From the NCBI RefSeq assembly GCF_009905735.1, contig NZ_JAAALE010000002.1:62001-126000 (forward strand): a stretch of 64,000 nt of DNA, given 5' to 3'. Origin of the DNA: Porphyrobacter sp. SLTP (lineage in GTDB: Bacteria > Pseudomonadota > Alphaproteobacteria > Sphingomonadales > Sphingomonadaceae). The notes under the pieces were generated by a model. The model saw only the letters and a program-made list of their open reading frames with translations. It searched no databases and was not told the origin of the DNA. How positions within the stretch are numbered: position 1 is the first letter of the stretch; each line of letters begins with the position of its first letter. Both the position numbers and the translations under genes were made by a program. Positions 1 to 10,189 of this stretch are shown here, piece by piece.

Positions 1-174
1 ACGGCGGCGAACGGTCACATGCGACACTAAAACCGACGCGAATAAGCTTTTGCCTGCGAAACGCCCTTTAAAAAGGCGGACGTATTTGCGGAGCCCACGG
101 CGTAATTTTTTAGTTGATGCCTCCCTGACTTTGGCGGCCAAAATCCCGAACATTGCAGCAAGAAAGGACACGGC
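1..174. other. Left-edge non-coding stretch
   Basis: No open frame here has a ribosome binding site or family resemblance. It is less GC-rich than the genes and contains a short imperfect hairpin (about 61-77) beside A/T runs, so it may hold a terminator for a gene to the left and the promoter for the small ORF that follows. Low information. Confidence 0.3.
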
Positions 175-318
175 ATGTCTTGTCGTCCCTATGTGCTGCG
201 TTGGATTGACGGTCTTTGTTACTGGGTGGTGCTGTCAAATGACGGCGCTCAGTGCATGTTCCAGTCCTCTGTCGGATTTCTGACAGAGGAGCAGGCAAAG
301 ACTGACATCGCTTGGTAA
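175..318 (+). CDS. Possible small protein, 47 residues
   Basis: ATG-to-TAA frame of 48 codons. A purine-rich AAGAAAGGA ends about six bases before the ATG, and a strong hairpin lies just after the stop. The product begins MSCRPYVLRWIDGLCYWVVL and is rich in Trp, Tyr and Cys. The pattern of a short aromatic strand, an asparagine-centred turn and a C-terminal EEQAKTDI helix loosely resembles YegP/DUF1508-type mini-domains, but this is only an impression. No function is claimed. Support is the start context and the hairpin; a chance ORF is still possible in a frame this short. Confidence 0.4.
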   Translation: MSCRPYVLRWIDGLCYWVVLSNDGAQCMFQSSVGFLTEEQAKTDIAW

Positions 319-325
319 ACCAGGT

Positions 326-368
326 GACCGACGCGAGGAGGCGGGGCATGCCCGCCTCCTCATCGGTC
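326..368 (+). terminator. Long inverted repeat, terminator-like
   Basis: Perfect 11-base arms (335-345 and 351-361) around a 5-base loop, extended by outer GACCGA/TCGGTC arms (326-331 and 363-368). There is no T-run on the plus strand. It lies 8 bases after the small ORF stop and 13 before the rmuC ATG, so it could end the upstream transcript or sit in the rmuC leader. Confidence 0.5.
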
Positions 369-381
369 AATTGGAGCAGTA

Positions 382-1842
382 ATGGACCCTGCGATTCTCT
401 CGATCGTCGCCCTCGTTATCGGCACCGCGCTCGGCTGGTTCCTCGCCTCACGTCCGCTGGCAGACCTGCGCGCGCGGCTCGCTGCGGCCGAGGCGAGCGG
501 GGCCGAGGGGGAGGCGAAATTCGCCCGCGCCATTGCGGAGTTGGGCGAAGCGCGCATTGAAGTCGCCGGGCTGAAGGAACGGGCGGGGCAGGCAGATGGC
601 TTGTTGTCGCGGCTCGATGCCGTGCAGGCCGACCGTGCGGCGCTGGCGGAACGCCTCGCCGCGCTGGAAAGCGCTGCGGCTGAGCGGGAGAAGGCCTTTG
701 CCGAACAGAAGGCGGGCCTGCTCGCCGCGCAGGAGTCCTTGCGCAAGGAGTTTGAAAACGCCGGCAGCCGGGTGCTGGAGCAAGCGCAGAAGGCCTTTCT
801 GGAGCGGGCCGATGCGCGGTTCCGCCAGTCCGAGGAAGCGGGCGAGGCCAAGCTCAAGGCGCTGCTGTCTCCCGTGGGCGACAAGCTGGCGAGCTACGAG
901 CGGCAGGTCGCCGAGCTGGAGGCCAAGCGCACCGATGCCTTCGGGCAGCTCTCCGGCCTGATCCAGTCGATGCGCGACGGGCAGGAACAGGTGCGGCGCG
1001 AGGCGCAGCGGCTCGGCAATTCGCTCACCAACGCCCCCAAAGCGCGCGGGCGCTGGGGGGAGCGGGCCTTGCAGAACGTGCTCGAACAATGCGGGCTGGC
1101 CGAACATACGGATTTCCACCTCGAACAATCGATGGACACTGCCGATGGCCGGTTGCGGCCCGATGCGATCGTCAATGTGCCGGGGCAGAAGAAGCTTGTG
1201 ATCGACGCCAAGGTGTCGCTCAACGCCTATCAGGCCGCGTTCGAGGCCGATGACGAAGGCGAGCGAAAGCGCCACCTCGACCTCCACGCCAAATCGATGC
1301 GCAACCATGTGCAGACGCTGGGTTCGAAAAGCTACCAGAGCCAGTTCGACGACGCGCCCGATTATGTGGTGATGTTTGTGCCGGGCGAGCATTTCGTTGC
1401 CGCCGCGCTCGAACATGATCCCGAATTGTGGGACTTCGCTTTCCGCAACAAGGTGCTGCTGGCGACCCCGACCAACCTCGTCGCGATCGCGCGCACCGTC
1501 GCGCAGGTGTGGCGGCAGGACAAGATGGCGAGCGAAGCGGCGGAGATCGGCCGGATGGGCGCGGAATTGTATGACCGCCTCGCCACCGCAGCCGAGCACC
1601 TCAAGCGCGTCGGCGGCGGGCTCGAAAGCGCGGTCAACAATTACAACAAGTTCGTCGGCAGCTTTGAGCGCAACGTGCTGTCATCCGGACGGCGGCTGGC
1701 CGAGAAGGGCATCGAAATCGGCAAGCGCGAAATCGAGGACGTGCCGCTCGTGGAAAGCGCGCCGCGTTACAATGCGGCTGATGGCGACGCGGTGGACGCC
1801 GAGTACCCGGCACTTGAGGCAAGTAAGGACGCAGCGGAGTAG
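382..1842 (+). CDS. rmuC: DNA recombination protein RmuC
   Basis: 486-residue RmuC family protein, which limits DNA inversions at short repeats and is a predicted nuclease-like factor. One N-terminal hydrophobic segment (residues about 3-20) should anchor it to the inner membrane. A long Ala/Glu-rich coiled coil follows (about 25-200), then the RmuC core (about 215-420) with RGRWGE, VIDAKVSL and the YVVMFVPGEHF and ATPTNLVAIARTVA strings. The D-x-K pattern recalls the PD-(D/E)XK fold. GGAG six bases before the ATG supports the start. The length is normal for the family. It stands alone, with an unrelated broken DUF3291 gene six bases downstream. Confidence 0.93.
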   Translation: MDPAILSIVALVIGTALGWFLASRPLADLRARLAAAEASGAEGEAKFARAIAELGEARIEVAGLKERAGQADGLLSRLDAVQADRAALAERLAALESAAAEREKAFAEQKAGLLAAQESLRKEFENAGSRVLEQAQKAFLERADARFRQSEEAGEAKLKALLSPVGDKLASYERQVAELEAKRTDAFGQLSGLIQSMRDGQEQVRREAQRLGNSLTNAPKARGRWGERALQNVLEQCGLAEHTDFHLEQSMDTADGRLRPDAIVNVPGQKKLVIDAKVSLNAYQAAFEADDEGERKRHLDLHAKSMRNHVQTLGSKSYQSQFDDAPDYVVMFVPGEHFVAAALEHDPELWDFAFRNKVLLATPTNLVAIARTVAQVWRQDKMASEAAEIGRMGAELYDRLATAAEHLKRVGGGLESAVNNYNKFVGSFERNVLSSGRRLAEKGIEIGKREIEDVPLVESAPRYNAADGDAVDAEYPALEASKDAAE

Positions 1843-1847
1843 AGCGG

Positions 1848-2363
1848 ATGGACGGGCAGGGCAGCGGTTGGCAACTGGCGCAGATCAATATCGGCAAGCT
1901 ACTCGCCCCCGAGGGCGATCCGCGGGTGCAGCCCTTCTTCGACGCGCTCGAACGGATCAACGCCATCGCCGATACCTCGCCCGGCTTCATCTGACGGCTG
2001 CAATCGGACAGCGGCAATGCCACTGACTTCGACGTCGCCTCCGATCCGCTGCTGCTGCTCAACATGTCGGTATGGCAGGACGCGGAAAGTCTGTTCGCCT
2101 TCGTCTATCGTTCAGGGCACACCCCCGAAATGGCGCGGCGGCGCGAATACTTCCACCGCTTCGAAGGCGCCTATCAGGCCCTGTGGTGGGTGCCCGCAGG
2201 CCACCGCCCCAGCATCGACGAGGGACTTTCGCGCCTGTGGATGCTGGATCGTTATGGCCCGACCCCGCAGAGCTTCACCTTCAAGGCGCGCTTCCCGCAG
2301 CCCGGGCTGGCCGATCCGCCGGTCGACATGAAGCCTGATCCCTGGTGCATCGGCAACGCGTGA
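1848..2363 (+). pseudogene. DUF3291 family gene interrupted by TGA
   Basis: The frame reads from ATG at 1848 through 48 codons (LAQINIGKLLAPEGDP...ADTSPGFI), meets TGA at 1992-1994, then continues open for 123 codons to the natural stop with the rest of a DUF3291 domain (RLQSDSGNA, LLLLNMSVWQDAESLFAFVY, LWWVPAGHRPSIDEGLSRL). In relatives the residue after PGF[IV] is normally Trp, so the stop looks like a single-base TGG to TGA change. Both halves are in the same frame with no other damage. This suggests a recent nonsense mutation or a sequencing error. DUF3291 proteins resemble small dimeric heme-binding/ABM-like folds; function unknown. Confidence 0.85.
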
Positions 2364-2376
2364 ACGCTGCGCCTGG

Positions 2377-3177
2377 TCAGGCTTCGCCAATCGCCGCCAG
2401 CACCTCGTAAGCCAGCACAGCGCCCGCGACCGCTGCGTTTAGGGAATCCGCGCGGCCCTTCATCGGCATGGTGACGCGCAGATCGCAGGCCGCCTCATAG
2501 TCCTCCGGCAGCCCCTGCGATTCGTTGCCGACCAGAATGAAGCACGGAGCCGCATAGGCCGCCCCGCGATAGGGCACCGCATCGCGCAGGGATGCTGCCA
2601 CCAGCTGGCCTGCGCTACCGCGCAACCACGGCAAAAATTCCTCCCACCGCGCCTGCGCTACGCCCACGGTGAACACCGCGCCCATGCTCGCGCGGACGGC
2701 TTCGGCGCTGAAGGGGTCAGCGCAATCGTCGATCAGGATCAGCCCGCCAGCGCCCACCGCGTCGCAGGTGCGCAGCATCGTGCCGAGATTGCCCGGATCG
2801 CGCAGCGCCTGCGCCGCCAGCCAGATCGGCGCGGCGCTGCGGTCCAGCGTCTCAAGCGCCGTGTCCCATTCGTCGAACACCCCCGCGACGCTCTGGGCAT
2901 TGTCCTTGCCAGTGATCTTGGAGAGGATGTCGGGCGTGGTTTCGATCACCTCACCGCCTGCCGCCACAACGTCAGCCTCAAGCCGGGCGAGCAGCGTGTG
3001 CTCGCGCCCCTCGGCCATCACCAGCGTCTGCGGCACCCGGCCCGAAGCGCGCGCGTCCTCAAGCAGCCGCAGCCCTTCGACCAGAAACTGGCCGGCGCGC
3101 TTGCGATGCTTCTTGTCGCGCAGGGACCGCAGATATTTGACGGTCGGATTGGAAAAGCCGGTGATGTGCTTGCGCAT
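2377..3177 (-). CDS. SpoU/TrmH family RNA 2'-O-methyltransferase
   Basis: SAM-dependent ribose methylation of rRNA or tRNA by a trefoil-knot enzyme. An N-terminal substrate-binding domain (SNPTVKYLRSLRDKKHRK, EGLRLLEDA) is followed by the SPOUT domain with its three motifs: NLGTMLRTCDAVGAGG, LVGNESQGLPEDY and MPMKGRADSLNAAVAGAVLAYE. This gives about 266 residues from the ATG at 3177. A TTG at 3213, overlapping the ptsH stop, would add 12 residues; neither start has a convincing ribosome site. It is the last gene of the ptsH/EIIA/rapZ/hprK/chvGI strand. The RNA target cannot be told from sequence. Confidence 0.85.
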   Translation of the reverse strand: MRKHITGFSNPTVKYLRSLRDKKHRKRAGQFLVEGLRLLEDARASGRVPQTLVMAEGREHTLLARLEADVVAAGGEVIETTPDILSKITGKDNAQSVAGVFDEWDTALETLDRSAAPIWLAAQALRDPGNLGTMLRTCDAVGAGGLILIDDCADPFSAEAVRASMGAVFTVGVAQARWEEFLPWLRGSAGQLVAASLRDAVPYRGAAYAAPCFILVGNESQGLPEDYEAACDLRVTMPMKGRADSLNAAVAGAVLAYEVLAAIGEA

Positions 3178-3209
3178 GGCGGGATCGCTGGCGGTTTGGG
3201 CCGCGCGCG

Positions 3210-3488
3210 TCAATCTTCCCCGAAGCCGCCCGCGACCAGCGCGATCAGATCGGCCAGCACCGCCTCGGCGTTTTCACCCTCAACCGCAACTTCGACCGTG
3301 TCGCCCTTGGCCGCGCCCAGCATCATCAACCCGAGGATCGATCCGCCCGCCGCGCTATGCGGAGCTTTGGTGACGGTGACTTTCACGCCATCGGGCAGGG
3401 TGGCCACCGCGCCGACGAACTTCGCGCTCGCCCGGGCGTGCAGGCCCCGGCGGTTGACGATGGTGACGCTTTGCCGTGCTTCCCCCAC
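3210..3488 (-). CDS. ptsH: Phosphocarrier protein HPr
   Basis: 92-residue HPr, the phosphotransfer protein of the PTS. The EI-phosphorylated histidine is His17 in RRGLHARASAKF. The regulatory serine that HPr kinase modifies is Ser50 in GGSILGLMML. It starts at GTG 11 bases after the EIIA stop. No EI gene or membrane EIIC is in the window. With hprK and an EIIA(man) in the same gene string, a regulatory role (as in other alphaproteobacterial PTS-Ntr-like systems) is more likely than sugar uptake; that part is inference. Confidence 0.95.
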   Translation of the reverse strand: MGEARQSVTIVNRRGLHARASAKFVGAVATLPDGVKVTVTKAPHSAAGGSILGLMMLGAAKGDTVEVAVEGENAEAVLADLIALVAGGFGED

Positions 3489-3499
3489 GCAGCGAGCCT

Positions 3500-3925
3500 T
3501 CAGGCCTTGGCCCGTGCGGGGGCAGTGTCCTGCCCCAGCAATTCGCTGGCGATGGTGATGTAATTGCGCCCGGCGGTCTGCGCAGCGTGGACCGCGGCGG
3601 AGACATCCATCGCCTTGCGCGCACCGGCGAGCCGGATCAGCATCGGCAGATTGATGCCCGCGATCACCTCGACATGCCCGGCATCGAGCAGCGAGATCGC
3701 CAGATTCGACGGGGTGCCGCCGAACAGGTCGGTGAGGATGATGACGCCCTTGCCATTGTCGACCGAAGCAATCGCGTCCGCAATGTCGGCGCGGCGCTGC
3801 TCCATATCGTCACTGGGGCCGATGCAGACCGTGACGATCCCGTCCTGCGGGCCGACCACGTGCTCCATTGCCTCGACAAACTGGTCCGCGAGGCGGCCAT
3901 GGGTTACCAGGATCAAGCCGATCAT
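3500..3925 (-). CDS. PTS EIIA component, mannose family
   Basis: 141-residue soluble EIIA of the mannose/fructose family, which accepts phosphate from HPr. The active histidine is His9 in LILVTHG. DLFGGTPSNLAISLL and the IAGINLPML string complete the EIIA(man) signature. Length matches a single-domain EIIA. No EIIB, EIIC or EIID partner is nearby, so the protein probably works as a phosphorylation-state signal. It lies 110 bases after rapZ and 11 before ptsH in the same direction. The gap before it may hold a promoter of its own. Confidence 0.93.
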   Translation of the reverse strand: MIGLILVTHGRLADQFVEAMEHVVGPQDGIVTVCIGPSDDMEQRRADIADAIASVDNGKGVIILTDLFGGTPSNLAISLLDAGHVEVIAGINLPMLIRLAGARKAMDVSAAVHAAQTAGRNYITIASELLGQDTAPARAKA

Positions 3926-4035
3926 GCGTGAATAGGGGTCCGTTAACTGCCCGCCAAGGGGGCTGCCTTACGCGTTTCTACCTTAACCGACAATGCGTGC
4001 GGGGTGCATTGCGGCGGATTCTACCGTGCCGGGTC

Positions 4036-4950
4036 CTAGCGGCGATCCCGTTCAATGGTATCGGCCGCACGCGAGCCCAGATTGCGGTGCCGGACAGTGG
4101 GCGAAAACCCGGCGGTGCGCAAGGCCTGAGCCATCCGCTCGGTGGTGAAGACCGATCGGTGTCTCCCGCCGGTACAGCCAAAGGCGATATGGACATAGGG
4201 CTTTCCCTGCCGGGCATAGCGCGGGAGCAGCATCAGCAAGAGGTCGCGCATGCGTTCAAACGCTTCGGCAAAGGCGGGGTCTCGCTCGATATGCGCGCCC
4301 ACGGCGGCGTCCTGCCCGGTCTGTTCGCGCAGCTCGGGCACCCAGTGCGGATTGTCGAGGAAGCGCATGTCGAACACCAGATCGGCGAGCGGCGGCATCC
4401 CGCGGGCAAAGCCGAAGCTCGACAGGGTGATCGTCACGCCCGCTTCTTTGCTGGCCGGATCGAACAGCTCGCGGATGCGGGTTTGCAGATCATTGCTGCT
4501 CATCGCCGTGGTGTCGATCATCACCTCGGCCCAGCGGCGCAGGGGTTCGAGCAATTCGCGCTCGGCGGCGATGCCCTCCTGCACAGGGCGTCCGTCAGCC
4601 ATAGGGTGGCGGCGGCGGGTTTCATTGAAGCGGCGTTCAAGCTCGCCCCCGGCGCAGTCGAGAAACAGGAAGGTGAGTGCGATGTCGGGCCGGGCGGCGA
4701 GGTCCTTCATCAGCGCGATGATGTCGGCCGGGACAAAGCCGCGGGTGCGCGAATCGAACCCGATGGCGAGCGGCCCGCGCGCTTCGTCGGGCATGGTGAC
4801 GAGGCGCTTGAGCATCCGCACCGGGAAGTTGTCGATCGTCTCCCAGCCAAGATCCTCCAGCACCGCTAGCGTGGTCGACTTGCCCGCGCCGGCAAGGCCA
4901 GTGACCAGCAGCAGCTGGCGCTGGGGAAGAGGGGCTTCAGGCTCGCTCAT
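4036..4950 (-). CDS. rapZ: RapZ/YvcJ family nucleotide-binding protein
   Basis: 304-residue P-loop protein. Walker A is GLAGAGKST (residues 18-26). The C-terminal half carries the family signature IAFGCTGGRHRSVF. In E. coli RapZ binds GlcNAc-6-P metabolites and sRNAs and directs RNase E to control glmS; in other bacteria YvcJ homologues bind nucleotides. The start ATG overlaps the hprK stop as ATGA, so the two are translationally coupled. The neighbourhood of hprK, EIIA and HPr is a usual one for alphaproteobacteria. glmS is 47 kb away in this window. Confidence 0.92.
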   Translation of the reverse strand: MSEPEAPLPQRQLLLVTGLAGAGKSTTLAVLEDLGWETIDNFPVRMLKRLVTMPDEARGPLAIGFDSRTRGFVPADIIALMKDLAARPDIALTFLFLDCAGGELERRFNETRRRHPMADGRPVQEGIAAERELLEPLRRWAEVMIDTTAMSSNDLQTRIRELFDPASKEAGVTITLSSFGFARGMPPLADLVFDMRFLDNPHWVPELREQTGQDAAVGAHIERDPAFAEAFERMRDLLLMLLPRYARQGKPYVHIAFGCTGGRHRSVFTTERMAQALRTAGFSPTVRHRNLGSRAADTIERDRR

Positions 4951-5423
4951 GCGCTGTCATCTGGCGCGTCTGGGCGGCAAAGGGAAGCGGGTTTGATGTC
5001 GAGACCATGCATGGCGAGCGCCCATTCGGCGCGCGGAGCGGGGGCGATGGTGCCGGAATCGAAGCCGAGTATCGGCACGGCAACCCCGTTGATGATGCGC
5101 CGGGCGAGCGGTGTTTCGGGGAGGCGCTCCGACACCGGGCCGCCCAGCTGAAGGATCAGCGCAACCGGCGCGGGCGGGGCGACGGGGAGGGTGACAAGGC
5201 CGACCCCGCGCACTTCCATAAGCCCGGCAATGTGCGGCGGCGGGCTGGCGATGAGCACGTCGTCTTCCACTGTCAGCGTCACGCCGTCATCGCCGATCAG
5301 CCCCGCGCCGCGATCCACCAATGCCAGCGCGAGGCTGGATTTGCCGCTGCCCGGCGGCCCTTCGATCAGCAGCGCGCGGCCCCCGATCACCACCGCGCTT
5401 GCCTGTATCACGGTCTCGCTCAT
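4947..5423 (-). CDS. hprK: Short-form HPr kinase/phosphorylase
   Basis: 158 residues from the ATG that overlaps the chvG stop (ATGA). It phosphorylates HPr on the regulatory serine. Walker A EGPPGSGKSSLAL is at about 21-33, and MEVRGVGLVTLP is the HprK signature region. It lacks the N-terminal domain of the roughly 310-residue Firmicutes enzyme, as is usual in Alphaproteobacteria. An in-frame ATG nine codons upstream is less likely because it would overlap chvG more. It sits between chvG and rapZ, tying the PTS to the two-component system. Confidence 0.92.
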   Translation of the reverse strand: MSETVIQASAVVIGGRALLIEGPPGSGKSSLALALVDRGAGLIGDDGVTLTVEDDVLIASPPPHIAGLMEVRGVGLVTLPVAPPAPVALILQLGGPVSERLPETPLARRIINGVAVPILGFDSGTIAPAPRAEWALAMHGLDIKPASLCRPDAPDDSA

Positions 5424-6964
5424 GCTGCCGGCAAGCGCAGCCGCAGGCACGCGCCGGGCGCGCCGTCGGGGCGGGCGTCTGCGCTGAGCGTGCCGTCATG
5501 CGCCTCGGCAATCGCGCGGCCGATGGCGAGGCCGAGGCCGGAGTGATTGCCGAAGCTCTCGCCCTCGGGCCGGTCGGAATGGAACCGCCGGAACACTGCC
5601 TCGCGCGCATCGGCGGCGATGCCGGGGCCTTCGTCGCAGACTTCGGTGATGCTCTGGCCCCCGGTCCGGCGGATCGAGACGCTGACCACGCCGTCTGCGG
5701 GCGAGAAGGACACGGCGTTGTCGATCAGGTTTTCGGCCACGCGTTCCAGCTGGGTGGGCACGCCCATCACGATATGGCTGCCCGGTGCCGCGTCGAGCAC
5801 GATCCGCCTGCCGCCGTTCATCCCGCGATCCTCACGGCTGCGGATCAAGTTCGCGAACAGTTCGGCCAGATCGACCCGTTCCAGCGTCGCGCGGCTGATT
5901 TCGGCATCGACCCGGCTGGCGGCGGCGATTTCAGTGACGAGGCGGTCGATCCGGCGCACGTCATGGGTGGCGATCTGGATCAGTTCGGACCGCAGCTCCG
6001 GGTCTTCCACGCGCGGCAGGGTGTCGATCGCACTGCGCAGGGAGGCGAGCGGGTTCTTGATTTCATGCGCCACGTCGGCCGCGAAGGTATCGACCGCGTC
6101 GATCCGCTGCCGGAGCGCGCCGGTCATGTCCGAGACCGCGCGGGCGAGCAGCCCGATCTCGTCACTGCGCTGGGGCAGGCGCGGCACTTCGACCTCGCGG
6201 TCGCGCCCCTGCTTCACCCGCACCGCCGCGCGCGCCAGCAGCCGCAGGGGGGTGACGATGGTCCGCGCCAGAAACAGCGACAAGAGCGCCGAGGCCGCCA
6301 GCAGCAGCACCATCGCAAAGCCCAGCGTGGTGCGCGCCGCGCGCACGCTTTCGGTGATGTCGACCGCGTTGCGCACCGTCAGCAGTGTCGCGCCTTGCAG
6401 GCCGACCGGCACGGCCGCGGTGATGACCGGCGTGCCATCGCGCCAATCATAGAGCCGCACTTGGCTCAGCCCGAGCTCGCGCGCGCGGGCGAGTTCGGGC
6501 CAGGCGTCCGCCTCCTGCGCTTCGGGCTCGACATAGTCCTGCACCGCCTCGGCGCTGACGATGGTGTCGACCGTGCGGTCGAGCCAACGCGAGAAGCGCT
6601 GTTCCCAGTCGTCATCGCTGATGTCATTGAACCGGAAGGACGGCTCGGCCAGCGCGAAGCTGTCGGCGGTCAGTGCGCCTTTGGCATCGAACATCCGCAG
6701 CCGCATCCGCTGTTCCTTGCCGATCTGCACCAGCAGCGCCTCCTGCCGTTCGCGGGTGGCCCCGGCCAGCGCCTCGGCAGTGATCTGCGCTTCGATCCGG
6801 GCGAGCTTGAACCGCTCGTTAATCAGCTGCGTGCGGTACGAATCGAGATAGAGCAGCCCGCCGCCCATGATCAGCAGCGGCAGGATGTTGACCGCCAGAA
6901 TGCGGCCCGTCAGCGCGAACCGCCCGGTGGCGGTCAGCTGCTCACCGCTTGCGCCTTTAGCCAT
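5420..6964 (-). CDS. chvG: ChvG/BvrS-type sensor histidine kinase
   Basis: About 514 residues. An N-terminal transmembrane segment ([18 protein letters not shown]) is followed by a periplasmic sensor region of about 200 residues, a second membrane segment ([21 protein letters not shown], written here as its core only), HAMP, HisKA with [15 protein letters not shown] (His is the phospho-acceptor), and HATPase with [11 protein letters not shown] and [14 protein letters not shown]. It is the partner of ChvI. The start ATG lies inside the chvI end (ATGGCTAA, 8-base overlap). In rhizobia and Caulobacter ChvG responds to acid or envelope stress; the signal here is unknown. Confidence 0.93.
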   Translation of the reverse strand: MAKGASGEQLTATGRFALTGRILAVNILPLLIMGGGLLYLDSYRTQLINERFKLARIEAQITAEALAGATRERQEALLVQIGKEQRMRLRMFDAKGALTADSFALAEPSFRFNDISDDDWEQRFSRWLDRTVDTIVSAEAVQDYVEPEAQEADAWPELARARELGLSQVRLYDWRDGTPVITAAVPVGLQGATLLTVRNAVDITESVRAARTTLGFAMVLLLAASALLSLFLARTIVTPLRLLARAAVRVKQGRDREVEVPRLPQRSDEIGLLARAVSDMTGALRQRIDAVDTFAADVAHEIKNPLASLRSAIDTLPRVEDPELRSELIQIATHDVRRIDRLVTEIAAASRVDAEISRATLERVDLAELFANLIRSREDRGMNGGRRIVLDAAPGSHIVMGVPTQLERVAENLIDNAVSFSPADGVVSVSIRRTGGQSITEVCDEGPGIAADAREAVFRRFHSDRPEGESFGNHSGLGLAIGRAIAEAHDGTLSADARPDGAPGACLRLRLPAA

Positions 6965-7736
6965 CAGTGAAGCTGTAGCCCGCGCCGTAGAGCGTTTCGA
7001 TGCCGTCGAAGGTGGGATCGACCAACCGGAACTTGCGCCGCATCCGCTTGATATGGCTATCGACCGTGCGATCATCGACGAAGACGTCGTCGGGGTAGGC
7101 CGCGTCCATCAACTGGTTACGGCTCTTGATCACGCCGGGGCGGATCGCGAGGGCTTCAAGGATCAGGAATTCGGTCACGGTGAGGCTGACCGTCTCGCCA
7201 TCCCACATCACCTGATGGCGCGCCGGGTCCATGAACAGGCGGCCGCGGTTGAGCGTCGCGGGCGCTGGTTCGGGCGTGGCGGCGGGGCTGGCCCCTGCCA
7301 CCAGCGGTTCGGCCCGCCGCAGGATCGCGCGGATGCGGGCGATCAGCAGGCGCAGGCTGAACGGCTTGGCGATGTAATCATCCGCGCCCAGTTCCAGCCC
7401 GGCTTCCTCGTCGCTTTCATCATCCTTGCTGGTGAGGAAAATCACCGGCAGCGGCGAATGCGCGCGCAGACGGCGGAGCAGCTCCATCCCGTCCATCTTG
7501 GGCATCTTGATATCGAACACAGCGAGGTCCGGCGGATTGTCGAGCAGCGCTTTCAGCGCGGTCTCGCCATCGGAATAGAGCCGCGTGGCAAAGCCTTCGG
7601 CCTGCAACGCAATCGCCACCGTGGTGAGGATGTTGCGATCATCATCGACCAACGCGATCTGAAGCTTGCGGGCATCCGCGCTGACGGGGTCTGCGGCCGC
7701 GGGCAAGGGGGGCTGTTCGGTGGTGCTGTCGGACAT
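6957..7736 (-). CDS. chvI: ChvI/BvrR-type response regulator
   Basis: 259-residue OmpR-class regulator. The receiver domain has acidic residues DDD31-33, phospho-acceptor Asp75 in [10 protein letters not shown] and Lys in DDYIAKPF; it is followed by a winged-helix DNA-binding domain with [20 protein letters not shown] and [15 protein letters not shown]. The start was chosen at MSDSTTEQ, with AGAGGA about eight bases upstream; frames further upstream lack conservation. It is the first gene of a minus-strand run ending at 2377 and is divergent from pckA across a 354-base region. Control of pckA by ChvI in this layout is plausible but inferred. Confidence 0.94.
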   Translation of the reverse strand: MSDSTTEQPPLPAAADPVSADARKLQIALVDDDRNILTTVAIALQAEGFATRLYSDGETALKALLDNPPDLAVFDIKMPKMDGMELLRRLRAHSPLPVIFLTSKDDESDEEAGLELGADDYIAKPFSLRLLIARIRAILRRAEPLVAGASPAATPEPAPATLNRGRLFMDPARHQVMWDGETVSLTVTEFLILEALAIRPGVIKSRNQLMDAAYPDDVFVDDRTVDSHIKRMRRKFRLVDPTFDGIETLYGAGYSFTDG

Positions 7737-8090
7737 GGCGTCTATCCTCTCTGCCCCTGCGATTGCATGGCTGAGGGGGTAGCGCCAAGCTGCGCCAATC
7801 GCAATGCTGGCGCTGGGCGGCGGTAACATACGGGCGGGAAAGCTGCATTTGGCCGCTCCCCAAATTTGCTATGGCGCAGCGCGTTTGACGCCAGGAGGTG
7901 TGCAAACTAAGGCATCGGACCAGGGATCGAACGGCTGCTTGCACGGAACTCCGCCCGTAGTTGCATACGTATGCGCAGATGCTAAGGGGCAGGTGCTACG
8001 GACGTGACGGATGGTTGCGGGGATTCGCTGGGATCAGCCGGTCCGTCACCTGCCGAACACGACCTTGCTGCTGTCCTGCCCAGGAGACGT
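7737..8090. promoter_or_regulatory. chvI-pckA divergent intergenic region
   Basis: 354 bases with no gene. It must hold promoters for both directions. Visible structure: a 12-base palindrome GCATACGTATGC (7963-7974), and an inverted repeat GTGACGGA/TCCGTCAC (8004-8011 and 8042-8049) that would form a hairpin in the pckA leader about 40 bases before the start codon. A purine-rich CCAGGAGGTG occurs at about 7891-7900 with no good ORF after it. Any of these could be operators; none matches a consensus I can name. Confidence 0.5.
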
Positions 8091-9719
<1,629 letters not shown>

Positions 9720-9745
9720 GCCGCATTTCCTGTTGGAGAGGGAGA

Positions 9746-9780
9746 AGCCCCGCCCGGCGTAAGATCGGAGCGGGGCTTTT
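9746..9780 (+). terminator. Intrinsic terminator of pckA
   Basis: AGCCCCGC (9746-9753) pairs with GCGGGGCT (9770-9777) around a 16-base loop, followed by a T-run. It lies 26 bases after the pckA stop. Confidence 0.85.
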
Positions 9781-9841
9781 TCATTGAATCGCCGCGCAGT
9801 TGGCCCACAGTCGCCACAAGAGCGACTCGGAGGAAAACGAC

Positions 9842-10168
9842 ATGAGCATTCTCGACGGCATTCTGAAGAACATCGGCGGCGCGCCGGACGATGTGGTGAA
9901 CCTCGCGGCCAAGATCGGGATCGATCCGGCGATGGCCGGACAGGCGATCGCGGCGCTGGGCAAGACCCATCAGCTTGATGGCGACACGGTGACGCTGGCG
10001 GCGGAAAAGACCGGCCTCAGCCCGGACATTCTCAATCAGATCGTCGACGCTATCGGCGGCGAAGGTTCGCTGAGCAACTTCGCCTCGATCCTCGACCGTG
10101 ATGGCGACGGCAACCCCATCGACGACATCATGGACATGGCGAAGGGCCTGCTGGGCGGCAAGAGCTAA
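9842..10168 (+). CDS. Hypothetical protein, DUF937-like, with DxDGDG loop
   Basis: 108 residues, start ATG preceded by GGAGGAAAACGAC. It is all-helical in appearance with no signal peptide: SILDGILKNIGG, then repeating helices rich in Ala/Leu, then SNFASILDRDGDGNPIDDI. This layout recalls DUF937/YidB-like proteins. The DRDGDGNPIDDI segment (85-96) looks like a calcium-binding EF-hand loop but has Pro at position 8 and no acidic residue at position 12, so binding is uncertain. It has a short independent transcription unit after the pckA terminator and is convergent with the next gene. Confidence 0.75.
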   Translation: MSILDGILKNIGGAPDDVVNLAAKIGIDPAMAGQAIAALGKTHQLDGDTVTLAAEKTGLSPDILNQIVDAIGGEGSLSNFASILDRDGDGNPIDDIMDMAKGLLGGKS

Positions 10169-10189
10169 GGACCGAGCCGAAGCGGGGGC

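Noticed and set aside
448-1599. Long open frame antisense to rmuC
   Set aside because: GC-rich DNA gives long shadow frames; rmuC explains the region with full family motifs, and this frame has no ribosome site or family likeness.
1992-1994. TGA as a selenocysteine codon
   Set aside because: No SECIS-like hairpin was evident after it and the family has Trp here; a nonsense change is simpler.
3857-3862. CACGTG core as an extra parS
   Set aside because: The flanks do not give TGTT...AACA; the same holds for the CACGTG at 35830-35835 before pntAA.
5321-6970. Long plus-strand frame opposite chvG
   Set aside because: Shadow of the histidine kinase, no start context and no domain.
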